64,000 bases of DNA from Chloroflexota bacterium (GTDB taxonomy: Bacteria; Chloroflexota; Dehalococcoidia; JABGRK01): NCBI GenBank assembly GCA_018648325.1, contig JABGRK010000012.1, positions 38,449-102,448 of the forward strand. The letters run 5' to 3'. Made by a program: the position numbers and the translations under genes. The notes below the pieces were generated by a model. That model did no database searches and had not been told where the DNA came from. It saw only the letters and a program-made list of their open reading frames with translations. Positions 43,313-50,873 of this stretch are shown here, in pieces; positions within the stretch are counted from its first letter, which is position 1; each line of letters begins with the position of its first letter.

Positions 43313-43682
43313 TGCGCATAAGGTACTCATTATAGAGGATGATGTGCCGACAGTGATGATACTGGAGAGTTGTTTTGAGTTTATTGAAGCTGAAGTTGAA
43401 CTGCTCAAGGCTACCAGGGGCATGGAAGGCGTTTTGTTGTGCAAAAACGAAAATCCCGAAGTTGTCATACTCGATCTCGGGTTGCCGGATATGGATGGAT
43501 CCGAAGTGGTACATCAGGTACGCCAATTTTCAAACACACCTATTGTTATTACCAGTGCCCGCAGCAGGGACGAAGTGCCCAGGGAACTAGCTAATTACAG
43601 CGAGATTTATTACTCCCTTAAACCGTTTGATGTAAATGATTTTCTTTTAAAGATTAACACACTTTTAATCCGCAATACCTAG
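43305..43682 (+). CDS. receiver-only response regulator
   Basis: 125 residues; ATG 43305 behind GGGGGAG overlaps the kinase stop by eight bases. The receiver has IEDD, Asp in VVILDLGLPDMDG, ITSARS and YSLKPFDV, and no output domain. It is a paralogue of 39115-39540. It probably shuttles phosphate between proteins rather than binding DNA. Confidence 0.92.
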   Translation: MSDAHKVLIIEDDVPTVMILESCFEFIEAEVELLKATRGMEGVLLCKNENPEVVILDLGLPDMDGSEVVHQVRQFSNTPIVITSARSRDEVPRELANYSEIYYSLKPFDVNDFLLKINTLLIRNT

Positions 43683-43701
43683 AGCAATATCCCACAAAAG
43701 T

Positions 43702-43730
43702 TTGACAAAAGTCACATACATGCCTATAAT
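43702..43730 (+). promoter_or_regulatory. consensus sigma-70 promoter of the ArsR-ferredoxin-selenoprotein operon
   Basis: TTGACA (43702-43707), exactly 17 bases, TATAAT (43725-43730): the best promoter in the window. It is followed at once by the palindrome at 43744-43767. Confidence 0.85.
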
Positions 43731-43743
43731 TAACCATGATAAT

Positions 43744-43767
43744 ATGACCATGTGGTAATATGGTCAT
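43744..43767. promoter_or_regulatory. palindromic operator, probable ArsR site
   Basis: ATGACCAT (43744-43751) and ATGGTCAT (43760-43767), a perfect 8-bp inverted repeat with an 8-base spacer, located at about +7 to +30 of the promoter and just before the ribosome-binding site of the ArsR gene. Autorepression is inferred. Confidence 0.65.
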
Positions 43768-43780
43768 GAGGTGGTGTAAT

Positions 43781-44110
43781 TTGGATGATCTGGAAAAAGC
43801 GGCCATATACCGGTTACATGCAGAGTTTTGCAAAACTCTGGCTGATGCCAACAGGTTACTCATAATAAATGAACTGGGTAAAGGTGAGCTTACAGTTGGT
43901 GAGCTTACGGCCAGGCTGGGGCTAAATCAATCCAATGTATCCAAACATTTGGCGGTAATGAGGCAGCATGGCATGGTAAAGCGCCGTCGCGATGGTTCCA
44001 ATAGTTACTACGATCTGTCAGACCGGCGCATTTCAGAGGCGATAGGTTTGCTTAAGGAAATTCAAGCAGAACAGCTGCAAAAGCGTGTGAGTTTGGCTCA
44101 ATTAATATAG
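43781..44110 (+). CDS. ArsR-family winged-helix regulator
   Basis: A 109-residue repressor. TTG at 43781 has GAGGTGG upstream, which fits better than the frame opening at 43760 inside the operator. LADANRLLIINELGKGELTVGELTARLGLNQSNVSKHL is the winged-helix core (residues ~25-62), followed by a basic wing (VKRRRDGSNSYYDLSD). Only one cysteine is visible, so the classical ArsR metal-thiolate site is absent and the signal is unknown. It heads an operon with FmdB-like, ferredoxin and candidate selenoprotein genes. Confidence 0.9.
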   Translation: MDDLEKAAIYRLHAEFCKTLADANRLLIINELGKGELTVGELTARLGLNQSNVSKHLAVMRQHGMVKRRRDGSNSYYDLSDRRISEAIGLLKEIQAEQLQKRVSLAQLI

Positions 44111-44140
44111 TTAAGTGCATTTTTAAAAAGGAGAATAGTT

Positions 44141-44329
44141 ATGCCTACGTATGAATATAAATGTAAGAATTGTGGCGAGAAATTCGATGAAGTGAAGAAA
44201 ATAGAGGCATTAGAAAACAAGGCCGTATGCCCCAAATGCAAATCTGATAACACACAAAGGGTGTTTAATTTTGCATCGCTGTTTGGCACGAAAGCAGGCG
44301 ACTCCTGTGGTACTGCGAGGCACACCTGA
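44141..44329 (+). CDS. FmdB-family zinc-ribbon protein
   Basis: 62 residues, MPTYEYKCKNCGEKFDEVKK with CxxC at 9/12 and a second CPKC pair near residue 31, the FmdB/CxxC regulatory-protein fold. It may be a putative regulatory or chaperone-like zinc ribbon. ATG follows AAAAGGAG. It is the second gene of the ArsR operon. Confidence 0.9.
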   Translation: MPTYEYKCKNCGEKFDEVKKIEALENKAVCPKCKSDNTQRVFNFASLFGTKAGDSCGTARHT

Positions 44330-44381
44330 GGCCCATCCTGGTAGAGCGGTTCGCTTTACCCGTTTGATTTAAGGAAAGCAA

Positions 44382-44594
44382 ATGCCAGGTAAACTAGCCA
44401 TAGTAGATTTTAACAAGTGTCAGCCTGATAAATGTGAAAACGGCGTGTGCTCGGCGGCAAGGGCTTGCGAGAAAAAACTAATGAAGCAGCTTGACCCGTA
44501 CGATCCGCCCATGACGCGTTCCGTTTCCTGCAAGGGCTGTGGCGATTGTGTGACCGCCTGCCCCTTTGAGGCGGTTAGCATAGAGGTTATGTAG
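44382..44594 (+). CDS. RLI-like 4Fe-4S ferredoxin-type protein
   Basis: 70 residues resembling the N-terminal iron-sulfur domain of RLI/ABCE1: LAIVDFNKCQPDKCENGVC with a second half CKGCGDCVTACPFEAVSI. The second motif is a classical CxxCxxCxxxCP 4Fe-4S site; the first (C-x4-C-x4-C-x5-C) could hold a second cluster. No ABC ATPase is attached. It lies two bases upstream of the candidate selenoprotein and probably exchanges electrons in the same process. Confidence 0.9.
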   Translation: MPGKLAIVDFNKCQPDKCENGVCSAARACEKKLMKQLDPYDPPMTRSVSCKGCGDCVTACPFEAVSIEVM

Positions 44595-44596
44595 TT

Positions 44597-44788
44597 GTGA
44601 CGATTTTTATATACATAATAGGTATAGTTGGTGGCGTTGGGTTTGGGACTATGCTTGGTTTCATGAACAAGGGTGCCCAGGAAGATTGCGCCACTCCTAC
44701 TTGAGGCGGCACCAGCAGTCCCTGGTCAGGGGCTATTTATGGCGGAATTCTTGGTCTTTTTGCTGCAATTGTTATAGCCGGAATATAA
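44597..44788 (+). CDS. candidate selenoprotein: 63-residue membrane protein with Sec at TGA 44702
   Basis: GTG at 44597, two bases after the ferredoxin stop with GAGG about ten bases upstream, opens a frame that reads 35 codons, meets TGA at 44702-44704 and continues in the same frame for 27 more codons to TAA at 44786. The product would have a membrane segment (FIYIIGIVGGVGFGTMLGF), a short polar loop with Cys31 (QEDCATPT), Sec36, GGTSSPWSG, and a second membrane segment (AIYGGILGLFAAIVIAGI). The second half is plainly coding-like and resembles small CPxT...NPYxxxxYGxxLG membrane proteins (DUF6132-like). A bacterial SECIS-like hairpin with a GGTC loop begins 12 bases after the TGA. A Cys31-x4-Sec36 redox pair is inferred. 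The alternative is a nonsense mutation. Confidence 0.7.
44717..44734 (+). promoter_or_regulatory. bacterial SECIS-like hairpin
   Basis: A 7-bp stem AGTCCCT (44717-44723) / AGGGGCT (44728-44734) with the four-base apical loop GGTC (44724-44727). The loop is 19 bases after the TGA, inside the 16-37 base window known for bacterial SECIS elements, and GGUC is also the loop core of the E. coli fdhF element. Confidence 0.7.
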
Positions 44789-44799
44789 ATCTGTTTTTC

Positions 44800-45384
44800 C
44801 TAAAACAGATGACTTATAAGTATCCTTGTCCCTATCCCTATCAGTACGATTCCTCCTACGATCTCGGCTCGCTTGCCGAAATCTGTGCCCAGCCTTTTAC
44901 CCAGAATCAGCCCGATTATGGTCAATGTTAGAGCTGCTGTTCCTATTAATGCGCAGGCGAAAGCTATGTTGACATCCAGGACGGCGAAGCTCACGCCAAC
45001 CGCCAGCGCGTCTATGCTGGTTGCGATTGATAACACCAATAGCGCAAGCCCTTTTGTTACATCGACAGTTTTGGCATTGTCGCTATCGGCATGAATCGAT
45101 TCCCAAATCATCTTTGCCCCCACCAGCGCCAGCAGTCCGAAGGCAATCCAGTGATCAACGGAGGCGATGTAATCGACCACCGTCTGCCCTACGAGCCATC
45201 CCAACGCCGTCATTCCCGCCTGAAACAGGCCGAACGCAAGCGCCATGCGCAGCATTGGCAGGCGGGCAACCTTTTTCATGGATATGCTGCCGCTTACGGA
45301 AACGGCGAAGCAATCTACTGCAAGCCCGACAGCTATTATGAGTATCGAAAGAAGGTCTATATTATTCATAAATATACTTGTCAT
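44800..45384 (-). CDS. mntP: manganese efflux pump MntP
   Basis: A 194-residue membrane protein with six hydrophobic segments. Two inverted repeats carry the family motifs GLAVDCFAVSVS (segment 1) and IATSIDALAVGVSFA (segment 4), whose aspartates coordinate Mn2+. It is convergent with the candidate selenoprotein, 11 bases apart. The ATG at 45384 lies directly behind a GATAAT-like -10; ATG 45369 is an alternative start. Confidence 0.93.
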   Translation of the reverse strand: MTSIFMNNIDLLSILIIAVGLAVDCFAVSVSGSISMKKVARLPMLRMALAFGLFQAGMTALGWLVGQTVVDYIASVDHWIAFGLLALVGAKMIWESIHADSDNAKTVDVTKGLALLVLSIATSIDALAVGVSFAVLDVNIAFACALIGTAALTLTIIGLILGKRLGTDFGKRAEIVGGIVLIGIGTRILISHLF

Positions 45385-45591
45385 ATATTATCAATGTTTT
45401 AGTGCAAAGACCAGCTTCGTTATAATGCCATTTCGAACTTTTGGCGCTTGGTGTGGCTATTAATATATAAGAGGGCAGAAGATTTTAGTATTAATCACTA
45501 CTTATATAAGTTGACTGCCCTGATTTATGAGTGTATGATATGGCGGATAATGACTGCCTTTATATAGGGTCTGCCGCAAGGGAGGTGACTG

Positions 45592-46047
45592 ATGGAATTT
45601 GCACATGAGTGGCTATGGCTGATATTTGCCGGTTTGGGCTTGGTTCTTATCATACTTGAGATGATTGGGCTTGATATGGAGTTTGATCTGATTATTATCG
45701 GGTCGGCCTTTACGCTGGGAGGTCTTGTAACATCATTTTTTACTAATTGGATAGCTACGGTTGCTGTTGTTTGTGTTTTGCTGGTGTCCTATGTTGCTGT
45801 GGGGCGCGCCTATGTGCACAGAAAATGGCTGGCGCACAAAACGGAAAAAACCAATATAGATACGATTATTAGCAAAAAGGGGCTAGTGAAAAAGGCGATA
45901 ACCCAATTTGATGAGGGCCAGGTAAAAGTTGGGTATGAAGACTGGCGTGCTCGGTCCGATGAAGATATCGCTGAGGGCATAGAAGTTGAAGTGGTAAGTA
46001 TAAGTGGAGTGACACTTACCGTTAAAAAAATAGAAGGAGGCAAGTAA
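45592..46047 (+). CDS. NfeD-family membrane protein
   Basis: 151 residues: two or three membrane segments in the first 75 residues (WLWLIFAGLGLVLIILEM, FDLIIIGSAFTLGGLVTSF, ATVAVVCVLLVSYVAVG), then a C-terminal OB-fold (KKGLVKKAITQFDEGQVKVG, SGVTLTVKKIE). NfeD proteins partner with slipins in membrane microdomains. ATG follows GGGAGG and the stop directly precedes the slipin gene. Confidence 0.92.
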   Translation: MEFAHEWLWLIFAGLGLVLIILEMIGLDMEFDLIIIGSAFTLGGLVTSFFTNWIATVAVVCVLLVSYVAVGRAYVHRKWLAHKTEKTNIDTIISKKGLVKKAITQFDEGQVKVGYEDWRARSDEDIAEGIEVEVVSISGVTLTVKKIEGGK

Positions 46048-46962
46048 ATGATTGCAGGTATTATAGTTGGGATTATTGTAGTTATAATGTTAGTTGTGGC
46101 ACTGGCCAAATCGATAACCGTGGTGCATCAGGCGGAAAAGGTTATCATTGAGAGGCTTGGCCGGTACAAGGAAACACTAGATCCGGGACTCAAGTTTATC
46201 GTACCGTTCATCGATAATATATCGGCACGCATAGATATGCGTGAGACGGTGCTGGATATTGCACCGCAGCCGGTTATCACCAAGGACAACGTTTCGGTTA
46301 CGGTTGATGCGGTGGTCTACTACTATGTGACCGAAGCCCGCGCCGTTAGGTATGAAGTAGCTAACTTCAATGTGGCGGTGAGCAAGCTGGCGCAGACCAG
46401 TTTAAGAAACCTGATAGGTGATATGCAACTTGACCAGTCACTGACTTCCAGAGAAGTGATTAACACTTCGCTAAGAGAGATACTGGATGAGGCAACCGAC
46501 AAGTGGGGCGTAAAGGTCACCCGCGTTGAGGTTAAAGAGATCGAGCCGCCGCATGATATCGCCGACGCCATGAGCAAGCAGATGAAGGCCGAGCGCGAAA
46601 AAAGATCGGTTATTCTTTCTGCCGAAGCCTACCGCGACAAGCAGATACTGGAGGCAGAAGGTGACAAGCAGAACGCCATACTGGTTGCCGAGGGTAACAA
46701 GCAGCAGAACATACTTATAGCCGAGGGCCAAAGACAGTCAGCAATACTGGTTGCTGAGGGTGAGGCGCAGGCTATCCAGAATGTATCCCTGGCTGCCGAG
46801 AAGTTCTTTATCGGCAATGCGCAAACTCTCAAACAGCTTGAGGTGACACAGGCATCGCTGGAGAAGAACTCCAAGATCATAGTGCCCGATAAGTCGCGGC
46901 TGATAAACGTTATCAGCATGCTTAAAGGCGAGGAAGTTATAGAGAACCTTACCGGGGAGTAA
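46048..46962 (+). CDS. SPFH/Band 7 slipin-family protein
   Basis: A 304-residue membrane scaffold protein: N-terminal membrane segment (IVGIIVVIMLVVAL), SPFH domain beginning EKVIIERLGRYKETLDPGL, and a long coiled region with AEGDKQNAILVAEGNKQQNI repeats typical of the stomatin/paraslipin group. It starts right after the NfeD stop (TAAATG), forming the classical NfeD-slipin operon; a terminator follows at 46994. Confidence 0.95.
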   Translation: MIAGIIVGIIVVIMLVVALAKSITVVHQAEKVIIERLGRYKETLDPGLKFIVPFIDNISARIDMRETVLDIAPQPVITKDNVSVTVDAVVYYYVTEARAVRYEVANFNVAVSKLAQTSLRNLIGDMQLDQSLTSREVINTSLREILDEATDKWGVKVTRVEVKEIEPPHDIADAMSKQMKAEREKRSVILSAEAYRDKQILEAEGDKQNAILVAEGNKQQNILIAEGQRQSAILVAEGEAQAIQNVSLAAEKFFIGNAQTLKQLEVTQASLEKNSKIIVPDKSRLINVISMLKGEEVIENLTGE

Positions 46963-46993
46963 TCGGTAAGTCAAATACGCATAGTTTTTTATG

Positions 46994-47018
46994 GGGGCTC
47001 CTTCAAATGTGGAGCCCC
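46994..47018 (+). terminator. intrinsic terminator of the NfeD-slipin operon
   Basis: Perfect 8-bp arms GGGGCTCC (46994-47001) / GGAGCCCC (47011-47018) and a T-rich tail (TTTCTTTTTT). Confidence 0.9.
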
Positions 47019-47045
47019 TTTCTTTTTTGCAGAAAGAGGTTTGTT

Positions 47046-47387
47046 ATGGGTTTAGGGACAGGTCGTTCACAAGTACCTTTAAATCCGTATAGCTATTTGG
47101 GAGGGCCACCTCCCAAAGGTCAGCGCCCTACAGAACAGAGACGTGGAAAAGGCAAGTGGAAAGAAGTCTCTGATGAACTTGATTTACCTTTTGTTGAAGC
47201 GACAGAAAGAATACTGATTTCTTATGAGAACGCGTCTGAGTTAGATAGAGATTCTTCTATTAAAACACGTTTAAAGCATGAGCTTGCGCAGATGGGGTGG
47301 CAGTTTAATAGATATGATACTTTTAAGGCAAATTTCCCTTTCCGCAGAAACTATCTTGTTTTTCCGATCAACCATCACATAATTTGA
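47046..47387 (+). CDS. hypothetical protein
   Basis: A 113-residue soluble protein; ATG 47046 behind AAAGAGG. The N-terminal third is Gly/Pro/Arg rich and probably disordered (YLGGPPPKGQRPTEQRRGKG); the remainder looks folded, with acidic helices (VEATERILISYENASEL) and a C-terminal aromatic part (WQFNRYDTFKANFPFRRNYL). No family is recognised. Confidence 0.6.
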   Translation: MGLGTGRSQVPLNPYSYLGGPPPKGQRPTEQRRGKGKWKEVSDELDLPFVEATERILISYENASELDRDSSIKTRLKHELAQMGWQFNRYDTFKANFPFRRNYLVFPINHHII

Positions 47388-47571
47388 TAGTCGGGTAACG
47401 GCGGCACTATATCATCAAGCCTCTTTTTAGACCAATTTTCATCGTATTATTTTAAGACAGGTGTGTTCACCTATTGTCAAAAACACATGCATTGGTTATT
47501 CTAACCTTGTTTGACAGAAATAGCGTATTAAACGTTTGAAATAAATTAAATGCTAATTCATGAGGTGGATA

Positions 47572-48057
47572 ATGAATGATGAATTGGTCAAAATCAGAGA
47601 AGATTTAATACAGGGATTGGGGCGGTTCAGCGCATTTGCCGGATTTAACAAGATAATCGGGCAGATATATGGGGTGCTCTATCTGAGCAGTGAGCCTTTA
47701 GCGCTGGGTCTGATTGGTGAGCAGCTTGAGGTGAGCAAGGGCAATATCAGTCTCAATGTAAGATCTATGGAGCAGTGGGGGCTGATAAGAAAGCTTAACA
47801 AGAAGGGCGATCGCCGTGATTATTACGAGGCGGAGACCGATTTCTGGAAGGTTATCAGAGGTATTCTCTATTCTAGGGACAAAAAAGAGATAGATTATAC
47901 GATGAACACCATCTCAGATGGGATTGCCGCTATCGCCGATATCGATCAGGCTGAAAAAAGCGATGAAGCCATATTTTACAGGGAGCGGCTTGCGCATATG
48001 CAGACATTTGGCAATACGCTTGATGTCATGGCCAAGGCCTTTCTCGCGCTGGAGTAG
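47572..48057 (+). CDS. GbsR/MarR-like transcriptional regulator
   Basis: A 161-residue winged-helix regulator. ATG 47572 has GAGGTGG just upstream. GFNKIIGQIYGVLYLSSEPL precedes the HTH (LGLIGEQLEVSKGNISLNVRSMEQWGLI) and a basic wing (NKKGDRRDYYEAE), the pattern of GbsR-type regulators. It lies upstream of the UbiA-like gene and may control it. Confidence 0.9.
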   Translation: MNDELVKIREDLIQGLGRFSAFAGFNKIIGQIYGVLYLSSEPLALGLIGEQLEVSKGNISLNVRSMEQWGLIRKLNKKGDRRDYYEAETDFWKVIRGILYSRDKKEIDYTMNTISDGIAAIADIDQAEKSDEAIFYRERLAHMQTFGNTLDVMAKAFLALE

Positions 48058-48104
48058 TTTACTCGCTTTGAATGCGATTAATTTTGCTGAAAATAGGAGA
48101 CGAA

Positions 48105-49016
48105 ATGAGTTCTGTGAAAAATTATTTGCTGTTGACCAGGCCTAATTTCTTGCTACTGGTGCCGGTATGTGTGCTGGCCGGTGTTGCCGCATCATACTTT
48201 ACATCGGGTACAATCAATGTTGCCAGTTTAGTTCTGGCCTCTGTGGGATCATTGCTGGCTCATATGAGCGTTAATACCCTGAACATCTACTTTGATTACA
48301 AGAGCGGTATTGATTTTAATACTCCCAAAACACCTTTTAGTGGAGGCAGCACTATTCTTACTTCCGGAGAAGTGGAGGCCAAGAACGCCTTTATCTTTGG
48401 CCTTATGATGCTGGCAGCGGTTTTTGGCATTGGTATATACTTCATCGTCGTATATGGCTGGGCGGTATTACCGATAGGCCTTGGAGGCATCGTGATCATA
48501 TATGCCTACACGCCGTATCTGACCAAACTGCCGATCCTGACCGAACTTATCGGTCCCGGTCTGGGGTTTGGATTGATGACACTGGGAACGGCCTTTACTC
48601 AAACACAAACAGGCAGCTATAGCTCTATAGCAATAGTTGCTTCTGTCATAGTGGGCCTGCTGGTGCTCAATCTGCTGTTGCTCAACGAGTTTCCGGATAT
48701 GGATGCTGATAAAATCGGAGGCAGGAAACACCTGCCAATACTACTGGGCAAGAAAAACACTGCTGTGATTTACTGTGCCATAACGGTTGCGGCCTACGTG
48801 CTGCTGTTGGTAAGCGCAATTGCCGGAATTCTGCCATTGCTTGCGCTGCTGGGTTTGCTGACGTTGCCGGTGGGTATCAAGGCGATGATAGGTGCGCTCA
48901 AAAACCATAGCGATACGCCAAAGCTTATTCCGTCGCTTGCCATGAATGTGCTAACTGTGCAATTGACCCCGCTGCTTATGGGCATAGGCATTATTATCGC
49001 TAAAGCGGTGCTTTAA
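48105..49016 (+). CDS. UbiA-family prenyltransferase (MenA-like)
   Basis: A 303-residue membrane enzyme with eight or nine hydrophobic segments. ATG 48105 follows AGGAGACGAA, better than the frame opening at 48072. The first Asp-rich motif is NTLNIYFDYKSGID and the second NEFPDMDADKIGG, which bind Mg-diphosphate of the prenyl donor. The start LLLTRPNFLLLVPVCVLAG resembles MenA. Quinone synthesis is likely but other aromatic or lipid acceptors are possible. Confidence 0.9.
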   Translation: MSSVKNYLLLTRPNFLLLVPVCVLAGVAASYFTSGTINVASLVLASVGSLLAHMSVNTLNIYFDYKSGIDFNTPKTPFSGGSTILTSGEVEAKNAFIFGLMMLAAVFGIGIYFIVVYGWAVLPIGLGGIVIIYAYTPYLTKLPILTELIGPGLGFGLMTLGTAFTQTQTGSYSSIAIVASVIVGLLVLNLLLLNEFPDMDADKIGGRKHLPILLGKKNTAVIYCAITVAAYVLLLVSAIAGILPLLALLGLLTLPVGIKAMIGALKNHSDTPKLIPSLAMNVLTVQLTPLLMGIGIIIAKAVL

Positions 49017-49042
49017 TCGTTGATCGTTTGTAGAGGAGGCTT

Positions 49043-49569
49043 ATGCCTGTATCACATGCAACGTGGGTAACCGAAGAAGAGCAGCATATGGTTTTCCCCT
49101 GCGATGATCTGGGCATTGATTTTGATCAGTCTTATAGTCTGCTGCGTGGTATTAGCGTAAATGCCAGCCCCGAAATCCTCTATAAATGGCTGAACCAGTT
49201 GCAGTATGGCCCTTACAGCTATGACTGGCTGGATAACCCGGGCCGCAGAAGTCCGCAGTACCTTGTCGAAGATAGCCCTAGCATGAAGCCGGGTAAGCCG
49301 GTAATAGAAATGTTCACGCTTGCAAGTATCGAGCTCAATCGGCACTTCACGGCTGTGATGAAACCGAACTTTTCCCGGGACTTAAGGAATGCGCCGTTAC
49401 TTATATGATTGTACAGCAGCGTGACCATTGTCGTTTGCTGGTCAAGATAAACGTGATTTACAAGAAAAGCCCTGTGGGGTTTGTTATGCGATGGTTGTTG
49501 CTGTGGGGTGACGTTATTATGATGGGCAAGCAGTTGAAAAACCTGAAAAGGCTGGCGGAAAAAACTTAA
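49043..49569 (+). pseudogene. SRPBCC-family gene split by a -1 frameshift
   Basis: From ATG 49043 the first frame gives a typical SRPBCC start (ISVNASPEILYKWLNQLQ, YSYDWLDNPGRRSPQ) and ends at TGA 49408. The -1 frame carries the missing C-terminal half to TAA 49569: ECAVTYMIVQQ, CRLLVKINVIYKKSPVGF, WGDVIMMGKQLKNLKRLAE. The break is near TTTTCCCGGGACTT (about 49370-49385), and one missing base explains it. Joined, the product would be about 175 residues and a relative of 28234-28917. A sequencing indel is as likely as true decay. Confidence 0.75.
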
Positions 49570-49571
49570 AG

Positions 49572-50125
49572 CTACTTGCGCAGTTTGAGCAGATAGCCTT
49601 TTTTTAGTGCGATGTTGTCCAATATTGAACGTAGTAGTTTTGCCTTGGCCTTGATATCCAACCCACCTGATTGTTGTTTTGCCTCATCAAGCGCTTGTGA
49701 AAGTTCGCTTTTGTCCATGACGGTGGCGGCAATACAGTAGTAGCTTTTTGATCGTCCCTCGTTGAACCCATCAAGTATTTGCCTGAGTAATGCTTCTTTT
49801 AGCTTTTGCTCTTGGGTAAAGGTTTCAACGCCGTGTTTGAGAATGAAGGTGATATCTTTTTCCAGTGATTGACGGCATTTGAAGGAATCATGATTCAGAC
49901 TGAATTCCCGGCTTTTTCTCCATTTATCGCATGTTTGGTGCTCGTCACAGTCCCAACAAAACTCAACACTTTTTTCTTTATGGCGCAGGTTATAAAGGGG
50001 CAGCCCGCTGTCAGCCTGTCCTCACTTTTACAACCCAGACATCTGCTCTTGGTGTCGGTTTGGTATCTGGGACACAAATAGCAGGAGAGCCCACATATGC
50101 CGATCTCTTTAAAGCGTATATTCAT
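49572..50125 (-). pseudogene. DUF3795-type Cys-rich protein gene split by a -1 frameshift
   Basis: From ATG 50125 the first frame reads a Cys-rich domain (CGLSCYLCPRY, CLGCKSED, CPFITCAI) and then leaves frame at AAAAAAG near 49975-49982, ending at 49895. The -1 frame restores the family pattern at once (VEFCWDCDEHQTCDKW) and runs on to TAG at 49572 with a helical C-terminal part (ILKHGVETFTQEQKLKEALL, LDEAKQQSGG). One missing base in or after the A6 run would restore a roughly 184-residue protein. The run could also support -1 slippage. Confidence 0.7.
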
Positions 50126-50314
50126 GGCGCTAAGATTGTACTATTGTGACTTGTTTTAGGCAACTGATTGGGCTGTTGCGAGACTGATAAGTGATGCATC
50201 TGGCATGCTTTTGACGCGGTGAGCTACATGAGTTACTTTTGTGAGCGGACTGATTCTTGACATCATTGACGCGTGGGGCTAATATGTACGCACATACGAA
50301 CTAGGAGTAGGCAA

Positions 50315-50527
50315 GTGCGAATACACTCTGATCGTTGTTCAGATGAGTCGTGCGATTACAGTATGGATTTTCTAATGCATACTGATGAACGCAAGTGCCC
50401 GGTATGCCGTGATAAGAAAGTCGTTTTGACTGAGCAGACACAAATGATTCAATATCGCCTGGTTTGCCGGAACTGCGGCTATCAGGAGCCGGTTATTTCG
50501 GTGGAAGAGCTTCACGAACTGCTTTAA
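50315..50527 (+). CDS. small zinc-ribbon protein, member 1 of a local trio
   Basis: A 70-residue protein starting at GTG 50315 behind TAGGAG. CPVC and CRNCGYQ form a four-Cys zinc ribbon near residues 29-55; the end VEELHELL matches the end of member 2 (RDEVHDTL). Two extra N-terminal cysteines (RCSDESC) are present. Function unknown. Confidence 0.7.
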   Translation: MRIHSDRCSDESCDYSMDFLMHTDERKCPVCRDKKVVLTEQTQMIQYRLVCRNCGYQEPVISVEELHELL

Positions 50528-50607
50528 AAATATCATTTCAGCTTAATCCCGTGTTATAATGGAATCAGTCGAAGATTGGTTCCATTCTTAGTTAATAGGT
50601 GTGATAA

Positions 50608-50823
50608 ATGACTGATACTAATCATGATGATGGTTGTAGCGAACCGGGTTGCGGTTGCCACTCAGCGTCGTTTTCTCCCAATGAGGTGCAGCATTGTCCG
50701 CAATGTGATAAGAGGCTGAAGGTGTTTGGTCTGGCAAGGGCTGTTAAATACAGGCTGGCTTGTTCTGGTTGTGGTTACATGAGCGATATTCTAACTCGTG
50801 ACGAGGTCCACGACACCCTGTAG
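50608..50823 (+). CDS. small zinc-ribbon protein, member 2 of a local trio
   Basis: 71 residues with an N-terminal CSEPGCGCH motif and a ribbon HCPQCDKRL...YRLACSGCGYMSD, aligning with member 1 (KYRLACSGCGY against QYRLVCRNCGY). ATG 50608. The pair arose by duplication; no function is known. Confidence 0.7.
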   Translation: MTDTNHDDGCSEPGCGCHSASFSPNEVQHCPQCDKRLKVFGLARAVKYRLACSGCGYMSDILTRDEVHDTL

Positions 50824-50873
50824 TATCGCCCGTTGGTGTTATAATTACCTTTTTTTGCGGCGTTTGCTGTTTT

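Noticed and set aside
44336..44372. tRNA-like D-arm (TGGTAGAGCGGTTCG) between FmdB and ferredoxin genes
   Set aside because: No anticodon arm, T-arm or acceptor pairing can be made around it; it is a chance match.
45471..45520. GGGCAG...CTGCCC inverted repeat upstream of NfeD as a Mn riboswitch for mntP
   Set aside because: It is on the wrong side and has no yybP-ykoY sequence features; the loop of nearly 40 bases shows no conserved motif.
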